NCBI GenBank assembly: GCA_934178345.1
Contig: CAKPQG010000010.1
Location: forward strand, 1-64,000
DNA: 64,000 nucleotides
Origin: an uncultured Dialister sp.
GTDB taxonomy: Bacteria; Bacillota; Negativicutes; Veillonellales; Dialisteraceae
Direction: 5' to 3'
Shown piece by piece: positions 42,466 through 50,067 of this stretch; position 1 is the first letter of the stretch; the number at the start of each line of letters is the position of its first letter. The notes beneath the pieces are model-generated. The model ran no database searches. It was not told the origin of the DNA and worked only from the letters and a program-made list of their open reading frames with translations. The position numbers were made by a program, and so were the translations under genes.

Positions 42466-42887
42466 TGGCAGATAGAGCGTATATTGCGGACGAAAATAGG
42501 GACTACATCAATACCCATGGGAATATCCTCGATCTCGAAGCGACGCCGAATAAGGAAATCTTTTTTCTCACCATGGCACTTGGCATGGACGTGCTGAAAA
42601 AGCTGCCAACCAAAAAGACGGGCTGGATTCTCTTTAAGACATTTGATACCCGTGACCAGGCTCTGATCCAGGCGCTGCGTCTGGGGGCAGAGGATGTGAA
42701 TGAAGAAAATATCAATGATTTTACCGACTTTGACAAGTGTATAGACTATGCAGAGCAGTGTTCGGAAGCAGGCTTTGAAAAGCTTAGGCAGATGGTCGCA
42801 GATGCAGATGGTGATAACACGACGCTGCAGGATCGCTTGATGAATGAGCTGGATCGTCTGTATCGAATGAACGTAGAGGGAAAGTAG
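42465..42887 (+). CDS. Uncharacterised protein, last gene of the accessory operon (140 aa)
   Basis: The ATG overlaps the ATPase stop by 1 nt (TAATG). The 140-aa acidic protein contains IFFLTMALGMDVLKKLPTKK, GWILFKTFDTRDQALIQALR and CIDYAEQCSEAGFEKLRQMV. In size and position it recalls DndE (the small partner of DndD), but I see no convincing motif match. Function unknown. A short frame-displaced tail (42884-42952, VDFIDLEHADASLMALKEKL) follows the stop and may be remains of another gene or an older C-terminus. Confidence 0.65.
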   Translation: MADRAYIADENRDYINTHGNILDLEATPNKEIFFLTMALGMDVLKKLPTKKTGWILFKTFDTRDQALIQALRLGAEDVNEENINDFTDFDKCIDYAEQCSEAGFEKLRQMVADADGDNTTLQDRLMNELDRLYRMNVEGK

Positions 42888-42992
42888 ATTTCATCGATCT
42901 TGAGCATGCAGACGCAAGCCTCATGGCGCTGAAAGAAAAACTGGCAGAATGACGAAGGCTGTCTGTTTCGTTAGAATGAGTTTATAAAACCG

Positions 42993-43074
42993 TCTTGTCG
43001 ATGAGACAGAAACCGTGCTATATTGTCTTATGAATGAGACAAAACAGCACGGTTTTTGTCTTATGTATGAGACA
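42993..43074. promoter_or_regulatory. Three operator-like palindromes and a terminator-like hairpin
   Basis: TGTCTTATGAATGAGACA (43024-43041) and TGTCTTATGTATGAGACA (43057-43074) plus a weaker copy CGTCTTGTCGATGAGACA (42993-43010) are spaced 31 and 33 bp apart, about three helical turns. The middle copy lies in the loop of a hairpin (AAACCGTGCT with AGCACGGTTT, 43012-43055) that ends in TTTTT. This suggests a repressor site array upstream of the DUF4236 gene and the end of the accessory operon. Confidence 0.6.
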
Positions 43075-43097
43075 ACAGGAGAAAGAAGGCAGAAGAA

Positions 43098-43742
43098 ATG
43101 GGTTTTCGTTTTCAGCGGCGGATCAAGATCATGCCGGGGGTGACGCTGAATGTCGGGAAGCGCGGGGTCTCGACGTCGATCGGACGGCGCGGGGCGCATA
43201 TCACGTTCGGACAGAATGGTGTTCGGACGACGGTGGGGATCCCGGGGACGGGGATCTCTTATACGTCACTTTCGAAGCCTTCGCACGCGCCGGAGGCGGG
43301 GAGCCGGGAGGCGTCGTGGCCGCATCTTGCAAAGTGTCCGTACTGCGGGCATGGGATGCGGAAGCGTTGGGATCGATGCCCGGCATGTCATCATCCGCTG
43401 GAGCAGCCGCTGCCGGAGGATGCGGTGCGTTGCCGAGGGTGCGGGCGGGTGTATGAGGGGAATATGCTCCGTTTCTGCCCGGCGTGCGGGTGCCGGCTGT
43501 TGGATACGCCGGTGGAGATCCTGCCGGAGTTGACGGCGGAGGAGCGCGCGCAGTATGCGGCGGGGCACTGCGAGGTGTGTCCGCATTGCCGTGGTTCGGT
43601 GCCGGATGTCGTGGGGCTGAAGTATTGCCCGCATTGCGGCTTCGAGGTCTCGACAAAGAAGAATCGGCAGGCGCTTGCGGAGAAGTTCTTCTACGGTCTC
43701 TTCGTGGCGATCCTGATGATAGGTCTTTTTGTTATGATGTAG
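43098..43742 (+). CDS. DUF4236 domain protein with zinc ribbons and a C-terminal membrane anchor
   Basis: The 214-aa protein starts with a DUF4236 domain (MGFRFQRRIKIMPGVTLNVG, GVSTSIGRRGAHITFG, TGISYTSL). Three CxxC-type zinc-ribbon pairs follow (CPYCGHGMRKRWDRCPAC, CRGCGRVYEGN with FCPACGCRL, CPHCRGSVPDVVG with YCPHCGF), and a hydrophobic C-terminus (FFYGLFVAILMIGLFVMM) likely anchors it in the membrane. Function unknown; DUF4236 is often found near mobile or stress genes. GC content is clearly higher than in the operon before it. The overlapping frame starting at 43034 lacks these features. Confidence 0.75.
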   Translation: MGFRFQRRIKIMPGVTLNVGKRGVSTSIGRRGAHITFGQNGVRTTVGIPGTGISYTSLSKPSHAPEAGSREASWPHLAKCPYCGHGMRKRWDRCPACHHPLEQPLPEDAVRCRGCGRVYEGNMLRFCPACGCRLLDTPVEILPELTAEERAQYAAGHCEVCPHCRGSVPDVVGLKYCPHCGFEVSTKKNRQALAEKFFYGLFVAILMIGLFVMM

Positions 43743-43774
43743 GATGTGAAAAGTCCGCTTCTTGCTTTGTTGGT

Positions 43775-43968
43775 TTGCCCACGGGGCGTGCCGTCCTTTG
43801 ATTCCGTTTGAAAGCCTCGCTTGAATGAGAAATTAGAAATGAGAAATGCGAAATGGTGGTGCGGCGCATAAAAATATAGAAGCGCCGCGAAGTATAAATA
43901 ATGGCGATGCACGAAGATGGTATTTAGTCACCAGTCACTAGTCACTCCTAATCCCTAGCCACTCATCC
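43775..43968. repeat. Composite intergenic repeat block 12
   Basis: Minus-oriented copy: CCCACGGGGCGTGCCGTCC, GAAATTAGAAATGAG tract, hairpin core GTGCGGCGC...GCGCCGCG (43858-43890), GGCGATGCACGAAGATGG, GTCACTA and CTAATCC units. It is the first member of the family after about 13 kb without one. Confidence 0.87.
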
Positions 43969-44099
43969 CTGTTTTCGGCTTTTTCTTGCGTCTTGGCGGG
44001 GGAGCCTCCGCCTCTTATTATCTCCTTGTAGCTCTCTTGAAAAGATGGTAAAATAAAACTTTGGAACTTATTATACAAGAAAGAGGACTGGTGAGAGAT

Positions 44100-44723
44100 A
44101 TGAGACAGAAGGGGAACAACTTTGTGGAGTATGCCCTCATGCTGGGCCTGGTGGTCGGGATCGGATGGGGCGTTTTGGGGTCTTACGGAGACGGGATTCC
44201 TAGGATCTTTGGCTCCGCCGCAGAGCTTCTTCAAGCGGGGAGCAAAAGTGATAAGGTCTATGACCGTCACATGAAGTGGCTGAAGGATACGCTTCTTGCG
44301 CTCGCGAAACAGGAGACGAGCCCTGGGTTCACCTCGTTTGAAGACTTCATGGGCGGAACGAATGGAAAAAATTTCAATCTAAGAAATGGCCCACAGTTTA
44401 CGATGAAGGATGGGCAGATCGATAGTGACAGTCTGTCGAAATTTGTGAAACAGATCGATTCCACTGCACTCCAAAATGACAGCTGGGCGATGGTCGGTTA
44501 TAAGGAAAATGGCCAGCTGTACTATGCGGTCGCCATTTACAGCCCGGATAAGAATGGCGGGAAGACACTGGCCAATCAGACGGCGGGGACGAAGGTCACG
44601 ACGGATGTGTATCGGGTGGATCCTTTTACGAATGAGATCCGGCGTCTGGAGAATAATAGGTCGATGCAGGTGGTAGTGAACACAAATAATGGATATACGT
44701 ATCATGTCCTTCGTGATCTGTAA
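44100..44723 (+). CDS. Flp/TadE-like prepilin with long C-terminal domain
   Basis: The 207-aa protein begins MRQKGNNFVEYALMLGLVVG, a class III (Flp-type) prepilin signal: cleavage after Gly5, Glu at +5 and a hydrophobic helix. Flp pilins are usually 50-80 aa; here a soluble domain of about 170 residues follows (WLKDTLLALAKQETSPGFTS, TKVTTDVYRVDPFTNEIRRL). It may be a pseudopilin or minor pilin exported by a Tad machinery encoded elsewhere. I choose ATG 44100 because the in-frame TTG 44061 would add a non-pilin extension. A terminator follows at 44740. Confidence 0.7.
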   Translation: MRQKGNNFVEYALMLGLVVGIGWGVLGSYGDGIPRIFGSAAELLQAGSKSDKVYDRHMKWLKDTLLALAKQETSPGFTSFEDFMGGTNGKNFNLRNGPQFTMKDGQIDSDSLSKFVKQIDSTALQNDSWAMVGYKENGQLYYAVAIYSPDKNGGKTLANQTAGTKVTTDVYRVDPFTNEIRRLENNRSMQVVVNTNNGYTYHVLRDL

Positions 44724-44739
44724 TGAGAAGTACAGAGAG

Positions 44740-44772
44740 AAACGCACAGGCTTTTCCGCCTGTGCGTTTTTG
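44740..44772 (+). terminator. Terminator after the pilin-like gene
   Basis: AACGCACAGGC pairs with GCCTGTGCGTT, followed by TTT. Confidence 0.9.
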
Positions 44773-44868
44773 CGTAGAGGAATGCCGCTTTCGCTTTCCT
44801 TTTCTTCTACGAACTGTCATATAAATATGCTATAATGAAGCGATGTATATTTTTGATTGAGGTGTAAT

Positions 44869-46476
44869 ATGACTGACTTAGAAGAAATCAAACGCCGCCG
44901 GACGTTTGCGATCATTTCCCACCCGGATGCCGGCAAGACGACATTGACGGAAAAATTACTGCTTTACGGGGGCGCGATCCATCTCGCGGGCTCTGTCAAG
45001 GCGAGGAAGACGGCGCGCTATGCGGTGTCTGACTGGATGGAGATCGAAAAACAGCGCGGGATCTCTGTCACGAGTTCGGTGCTGCAGTTCGACTACCAGG
45101 GCTGCCGCATCAATATACTGGATACCCCGGGGCATGCGGACTTTTCGGAAGATACCTACCGCACGCTGATGGCTGTCGACTCGGCGGTCATGGTCATCGA
45201 TGTGGCGAAGGGCGTCGAAGCGCAGACGAAGAAGCTCTTCAAGGTCTGCTCGGATCGCGGGATCCCGATCTTCACTTTCGTGAATAAGATCGACCATTTT
45301 GGTAAGAATCCGTTCGACTTGATGGCGGACATTGAAGATGTGCTTGGCATCCGCTCCTGCCCGATGAACTGGCCGATCGGGGTGAATGGCGACTACACGG
45401 GCATCTATGACCGTGAGACGGAGATGTGCCATATCTTCATCAAGGACAATGCACATGGCGTGAAGAAGCTGGAAGTGATTTCCGGCAAAATCGATGACGA
45501 AACCATCATTTCTCAGGTCGGACAGGACGTGCTCGATGCACTCCGTGATGACCTGGAGCTTCTCGATGAAGCGGGCGATCCCTTCGATGCGGAAAAAGTC
45601 GCCAAAGGGGAGCTGACACCGATGTTCTTCGGTTCGGCTATGACGAATTTCGGCGTACAGCCGTTTCTGGAGAAATATCTCGAGCTCGCGCCGCCGCCGG
45701 AAGCGAGGAAGACGCTCGAAGGTACCATCGAGCCGGAAAATCCGGCGTTCTCCGGTTTCATTTTCAAAATCCAGGCGAACATGGACCCGAAGCATCATGA
45801 CCGTGTCGCTTTCATGCGTATCTGCTCAGGCGTCTTCGAGAAAGGCATCACCGTCCTGCATCGCCAGAGCGGCAAGATGCTCCGCCTCTCCCAGCCGCAG
45901 CAGTTCCTCGCGACGGAAAGACAGACGGTCGAGAAAGCCTACCCGGGCGACATCATCGGCCTTTTCGATACCGGTGAGCTCGGTGTCGGCGATACCGTCT
46001 GCGAGAAGAAGCATCCGGTCACCTTCATCGATTTCCCGGTCTTCCCGCCGGAGCTTTTTGCCCGCCTGTCTCCGGAGAGCAGCATGAAGAGAAAGCAGTT
46101 CCTGAACGGTGTCTCCCAGCTCGCGCAGGAAGGGGCGATCCAGGTCTACAAGCAGCCGTATGTGATGGAGTCTTTCATCATCGGCGCTGTCGGCCAGCTG
46201 CAGTTCGAAGTCATGAAGTACCGTCTGGAAAATGAATATAATGTCCATGTGAATCTGGAACCGCTCTCCTACACCGCGGCTCGCTGGACGGAGGGCGATA
46301 TCCCGCCGGAAGAGCTCATCGGCATCGACAATGCGATGGTCGTCTATGACCGCCGCGAGCGCCCCGTCTACCTCTTGCCGAATGCCTGGCAGGCCGGCTG
46401 GCTCGCTCAGAGAAATCCGAAAGTCACCTTCCTCGAAAGCCCGCCGCTCGGCGTGGCGATGCTGGAAGGAAATTAA
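44869..46476 (+). CDS. prfC: Peptide chain release factor 3
   Basis: RF3 is the GTPase that recycles RF1 and RF2 after termination. The 535-aa protein has the G1 motif ISHPDAGKTTLTEKLLLYGG, the switch segment SDWMEIEKQRGISVTSSVLQ, DTPGHADFSEDTYRTL, NKID, and RF3-specific stretches (MNWPIGVNGDYTGIYDRETE, PPEEARK-like hinge). It starts at ATG 44869 after GAGGTG; TTG 44857 upstream is unlikely. A TATAAT lies near 44831. Confidence 0.96.
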   Translation: MTDLEEIKRRRTFAIISHPDAGKTTLTEKLLLYGGAIHLAGSVKARKTARYAVSDWMEIEKQRGISVTSSVLQFDYQGCRINILDTPGHADFSEDTYRTLMAVDSAVMVIDVAKGVEAQTKKLFKVCSDRGIPIFTFVNKIDHFGKNPFDLMADIEDVLGIRSCPMNWPIGVNGDYTGIYDRETEMCHIFIKDNAHGVKKLEVISGKIDDETIISQVGQDVLDALRDDLELLDEAGDPFDAEKVAKGELTPMFFGSAMTNFGVQPFLEKYLELAPPPEARKTLEGTIEPENPAFSGFIFKIQANMDPKHHDRVAFMRICSGVFEKGITVLHRQSGKMLRLSQPQQFLATERQTVEKAYPGDIIGLFDTGELGVGDTVCEKKHPVTFIDFPVFPPELFARLSPESSMKRKQFLNGVSQLAQEGAIQVYKQPYVMESFIIGAVGQLQFEVMKYRLENEYNVHVNLEPLSYTAARWTEGDIPPEELIGIDNAMVVYDRRERPVYLLPNAWQAGWLAQRNPKVTFLESPPLGVAMLEGN

Positions 46477-46477
46477 A

Positions 46478-47080
46478 AGAGAAATTAGGAATGAGAAATG
46501 AAGGTGGCGGCTTCGCCGCTGAGCAGGAATCGCCTTCCCCTCGAGGGGAAGGTGCCCCGAAGGGGCGGATAGGGCACTGGCGGTATGAAAGAGAGCGGGG
46601 GAATGCGTCTCAAGTACGTCGTTTATGAGAGCACCCGAGCGCCGCTCCGCGTCGATTTTTGTAAACGGGGCGATGCCCGCACTTTGCGTGCCGGTCACTG
46701 TCCTTAGCCACCAGTCACTAGCCACTAGTCATTTCGATCAATGAAAGCGTCCGCCATCCGGCGGGCGTTTTTGCATGCATTTTTCATTTCAAATCTTTGC
46801 AGAGACTATGGTATACTAAATGCGAATATGGTTTTTCGTGACTGGTGATGGGAATTGCGTTTCATATATAACTAGCAGTTAAATTGACCATCCAATCAAG
46901 TGAGAAGTTTGAGGTGAAGGCTCAGCGCATAAAATATGGAAGCGGCGCGGAGTTTTATATAAATAATGAATAGACTGTTTTATAAAATGAGGGGTATTGG
47001 GGCGCTATATGAATTGTGCGCCCCTTCCTCCACTTCTCACTCCTAACTCCTAACTCCTAACTCCTAACTCATATGAGGTG
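46478..47080. repeat. Intergenic region with mixed repeats and a terminator
   Basis: GAGAAATTAGGAATGAG and GGTGGCGGC are followed by the second repeat family (GGGGAAGGTGCCCCGAAGGG near 46537), GGGCGATGCCCGCAC, and heptamers. Then comes a hairpin GCGTCCGCC...GGCGGGCG with TTTTT (46746-46773), a TATACT near 46812, and finally a degenerate core and CTCCTAA heptamers (47038-47070) before the next gene. Confidence 0.75.
46746..46773 (+). terminator. Terminator downstream of prfC
   Basis: Stem CGTCCGCC/GGCGGGCG (one wobble) and T-run, separated from the prfC stop by repeat DNA. Confidence 0.75.
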
Positions 47081-47085
47081 ATACT

Positions 47086-48423
47086 ATGACTTTTCTGCAT
47101 CGCCTGCTTTCCGCGCTCAAGAATGAGCGCGGAGCGTACATGGTATTTTTCGCAATATTGATCCCGATCCTTTTCGGCTGCGCGGGGCTCGCGGTGGACC
47201 TCGGGAATGGCTTTGCCCGTCACGCGCGTTTGCAGAAGGCGGCAGATGCAGCGGCTCTGGCTGGTGCTGCTGCTTTTGCTATGAATCAAGAGACTGTCGA
47301 TAGTCATCCAAAGGCAGATGCGCAGGCGGAAACTTATGCGAAAGTGAATTGGGGGAATGGGAGAGCGTCATTCCAAAAGCCGCCCCAAGCGAAGACGGTG
47401 GATGGTGTATCGTATTATCGCGTCCTTCTTCAGGAGTCGATACCTACGACATTTATCAAATTTGTGGGCATTAAAGAAGACCTGTTCAATATCGAGGTAG
47501 AAGCGGTGGCAGTGATTCCGACGAAATCGAATGAGCAGTTGAAATTCGATAGCCTGGCTTCTTTTAGCGGGAGCATGTCCGGAACATTTAACAATAATAA
47601 TGGTACGGATGGTCAAATGACGCAATGGGGTTGGGTCAGTGGCAATAACAATCCGATAGCTTCGACTTATGATGGGCATGTGGTTTGCTATAATCAGGAT
47701 TTTTATAATGCCAATTACAATAAGCCGGAATTCCAAAAGTTCTTTACCGGAGAAGCCAGAAATTTGCCGAGAAATGATGCTGTTCAAAAAGGTCTTTATA
47801 GTCCTATGGAGAAGGGTAGCGAGAGTGATTTTACGGCGTTTTGTCAAAAGGCTAATGATGCTATTGAAAAAATGTTTTCGGATTCTGCCAATTATTTTAC
47901 GCCGGCTAAAGGAGAGCAGAATTATTCTTTGCCGAATGGCGATTACAATGGAACGCAGTCCGATAGGGTTCTTCTCACCGGGGAACAGGGAGTCGGAAAT
48001 TTTTCGCTGAATCTTAAAAATTTGGATGGAGATCAAAATGAGCCTGTTTATGTTTATCTCAAAGGCGTTTTCGGCTTAGTGAATATCAATTTGCAAGAGG
48101 ATATCAAGCGCCCCATTATTTTTTGCCTTCCGGAAAAGAATCCCTGGTGGCCAACTGAAATCCATTTTAATGGAAATGGTCACGATTTTCGTGGCGTATT
48201 GTATACGCCATATGCAAACAATACGCCGCTCAATTTCGAAAATGGAACATTCAGAGGTACTATTTTAACGCATGACTTAATGCTTCAGTCTAACCATGGT
48301 TCGTTTGTTTTCGAAGAGTTTGGATTCCCTACGGGCGGTTCTGGTTCAAGTGGCGGAACCGGCAGCGGAAGCTCCTCGTCGCAGAAACTTCGTCTAGTAG
48401 ATGGTAGTAAGTTCTCGCAGTAG
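47086..48423 (+). CDS. TadE/TadG-like secreted protein with variable C-terminal domain
   Basis: The 445-aa protein starts with the TadG-type N-terminus: ERGAYMVFFAILIPILFGCA (membrane helix), GLAVDLGNGFARHARLQKAA, DAAALAGAAAF. Such proteins anchor Tad-pilus-like structures in the envelope. From about residue 150 the sequence changes to a low-GC, Asn/Gly-rich domain (FNNNNGTDGQMTQWGW). A DUF7305-like segment follows (GNGHDFRGVLYTPYANNTPL, GTFRGTILTHDLMLQSNHGS), then a Gly/Ser tail (GGSGSSGGTGSGSSSS). The composition break suggests the outer domain was exchanged. The start ATG 47086 has GAGGTG upstream. Confidence 0.75.
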   Translation: MTFLHRLLSALKNERGAYMVFFAILIPILFGCAGLAVDLGNGFARHARLQKAADAAALAGAAAFAMNQETVDSHPKADAQAETYAKVNWGNGRASFQKPPQAKTVDGVSYYRVLLQESIPTTFIKFVGIKEDLFNIEVEAVAVIPTKSNEQLKFDSLASFSGSMSGTFNNNNGTDGQMTQWGWVSGNNNPIASTYDGHVVCYNQDFYNANYNKPEFQKFFTGEARNLPRNDAVQKGLYSPMEKGSESDFTAFCQKANDAIEKMFSDSANYFTPAKGEQNYSLPNGDYNGTQSDRVLLTGEQGVGNFSLNLKNLDGDQNEPVYVYLKGVFGLVNINLQEDIKRPIIFCLPEKNPWWPTEIHFNGNGHDFRGVLYTPYANNTPLNFENGTFRGTILTHDLMLQSNHGSFVFEEFGFPTGGSGSSGGTGSGSSSSQKLRLVDGSKFSQ

Positions 48424-48506
48424 TGAGGCCTTAACTGATATATTTGGGTATTGTCGCTTGAGGTACTGTGATAAACAAGTCCGATTTTGAGAAAAATAAA
48501 ATTCCA

Positions 48507-48539
48507 AAGAGGGGAAGCCTGACCGGTTCCCCTCTTTTT
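48507..48539 (+). terminator. Terminator upstream of the Rpn gene
   Basis: AGAGGGGAAGCC pairs with GGTTCCCCTCT and is followed by a T-run. A near copy lies at 49442-49473 after the Rpn gene. Confidence 0.85.
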
Positions 48540-48590
48540 CTGCGCCCTATCCCCACCTATGCTATAATGAGAGCAGAAAGAGGTGATGCC

Positions 48591-49427
48591 ATGAAAATGA
48601 AGCGTGCTTACAAAGACTCCCTGTTTCGCCATATCTTCAAAGATAAGAAGCGGCTGGCTCATCTGTACAGTGCCCTCTCTGGGCATACGGTTTCGCCGAA
48701 AGAGATCACCATGAATACGCTGAAGGGCGTCTTCATGAATGATGTCAAAAATGACATCAGCTTCCTCATCGGAAACCGGCTCGTCATACTCCTTGAGCAC
48801 CAGTCCAGCTGGAACCCGAATATGCCGTTACGATTTCTATGGTATCTCTCACGGCTGTACGCGAAGTCTGTCGATAAGGACCTCATTTATCGGACGAGCC
48901 TTGTCAAAATTCCGGCACCCGAATTCTACGTGCTCTACAATGGGACGACGGAGATTCCGTATTTCCAAAAGCTCCGGCTCTCTGATGCCTACGAGACGGC
49001 GAGCGGTCACTTGGAGCTCACCGCAGCCTGTTACAATATCAATTACGCCAAAGGAAATGAAATCATTGAGACGTGCTACGAGCTGCAGGCTTACAGTGCA
49101 TTTATCGATCAGGTGAGAAAGAAACAGGCCGAAGGACTGACGCTCTTCAGCGCAGTCAAAGCGGCGATCCGCTACTGTGAAAGCCATGACCTCATGGCGG
49201 GATATTTCAAAAATAACGAAAGCGAGGTGTTCGATATGGTATCGTTCAAATGGGATGAAGCGAAAGCAAAGCGGATCACGGTAGAGGAAACGAGAACCAG
49301 TACACTGACTTCTGTTGCGCTTAAAATGCTGAAAAACAAATATCCGGTTTCGGTTGTGGTCGATATGACATCTCTTACAACGGAAGAGGTGGAGCGGATC
49401 GCAAAAGAGCATGGGATTGTGGGATGA
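48591..49427 (+). CDS. Rpn-family PD-(D/E)XK nuclease (putative transposase)
   Basis: The 278-aa protein fits the recombination-promoting nuclease (Rpn/transposase_31, PD-(D/E)XK) group: YKDSLFRHIFKDKKRLAHLY at the start, the catalytic core NDISFLIGNRLVILLEHQSS (D and ExQ), RFLWYLSRLYAK, and a C-terminal MTSLTTEEVERIAKE helix. Rpn proteins cleave DNA and can promote recombination, and many are in host islands. ATG 48591 follows AGAGGTGATGCC, and a TATAAT lies at about 48563; the frame is open from 48468 but earlier starts lack a ribosome binding site. It is flanked by two near-identical terminators and a long palindrome. Confidence 0.85.
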   Translation: MKMKRAYKDSLFRHIFKDKKRLAHLYSALSGHTVSPKEITMNTLKGVFMNDVKNDISFLIGNRLVILLEHQSSWNPNMPLRFLWYLSRLYAKSVDKDLIYRTSLVKIPAPEFYVLYNGTTEIPYFQKLRLSDAYETASGHLELTAACYNINYAKGNEIIETCYELQAYSAFIDQVRKKQAEGLTLFSAVKAAIRYCESHDLMAGYFKNNESEVFDMVSFKWDEAKAKRITVEETRTSTLTSVALKMLKNKYPVSVVVDMTSLTTEEVERIAKEHGIVG

Positions 49428-49441
49428 AAATGCAAAATCGG

Positions 49442-49473
49442 AAGAGGGAAGCCTGGCCGGCTCCCCTCTTTTT
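49442..49473 (+). terminator. Terminator after the Rpn gene
   Basis: AAGAGGGAAGCC with GGCTCCCCTCTT and T-run, near-identical in sequence to 48507-48539. Confidence 0.85.
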
Positions 49474-49489
49474 GCGTGCTATTTGCTAT

Positions 49490-49553
49490 GAATCACGAAA
49501 TTATATATAAAAGTGTGATGAAAATCACACTTTTATATATAATTTCGTGATTC
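49490..49553. repeat. Perfect 30-bp-arm palindrome with GAAA loop
   Basis: The left arm at 49490-49519 and right arm at 49524-49553 are exact reverse complements (30 bp), separated by GAAA. Outer part AATCACGAAATT, inner part AAAGTGTGAT. The A/T-rich stem is much longer than a terminator and has no T-run. Confidence 0.95.
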
Positions 49554-49599
49554 TACGTTTTTCCCATACCATACTATCAGAATTTCCTTTAACGGGAAG

Positions 49600-50050
49600 G
49601 GCTCCCTGTGCTCCGTTATACATATAAGTCATGGTATAATTATAAAGAGAAACTTTGCCCGCTGTTTACGTGCTTTTTACGGGAGTGGGCTATCATTAAA
49701 AGGTATGCTTCTGCGTGTGACCTGTTTCATCGCACACCAGCCCGGCACGCCCCGCGGGCTGACGCTGACGCTTCGCTTGAAGGAGAAATGAAGGTGGCGG
49801 CGATGAGTAGCTAGGGATTAGGGGTTGGGGATTAGGAGTAAGCGGTGATTGAAATAGCGCAAATGGTACACGGATCGTTCTGCAAGGAAGATCTCTCGGC
49901 TACGCTTCCGATGACGGCGGCGCGAAGTGCTATCAAAACTCTGCGGCGCTTCATTATTTTCTGCGCCGCACCACCACTTCTCACTCCTCACTCCTAACTT
50001 TTACGTTTCATTTTTACGGATATATGGGATTACAAGATACCCGCTGTTTA
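49600..50050. repeat. Composite intergenic repeat block 13 flanked by an 11-bp direct repeat
   Basis: A TATAAT (near 49636) precedes the block. The mosaic (CCCGCGGGCTGACGC, GGTGGCGGC, CTAGGGATTAG, hairpin GCGGCGC...GCGCCGC near 49952-49974, CTCCTAA) lies between two copies of CCCGCTGTTTA at 49658-49668 and 50040-50050, the second just before the ppx Shine-Dalgarno. Confidence 0.75.
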
Positions 50051-50067
50051 TAAAAGGAGGGCCACTT

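Noticed and set aside
40471..42887. Calling the ATPase and the 140-aa gene dndD and dndE
   Set aside because: No dndC, dndB or cysteine desulfurase gene is nearby and the 140-aa protein has no clear DndE motif, so only DndD-like is justified.
43034..43456. Overlapping 140-aa frame at the DUF4236 gene
   Set aside because: It shows no domain, while the alternative frame at 43098 has DUF4236, zinc ribbons and a membrane helix.
49490..49553. Palindrome as a transcription terminator
   Set aside because: The stem is 30 bp, A/T-rich and has no T-run; a normal terminator already lies at 49442-49473.
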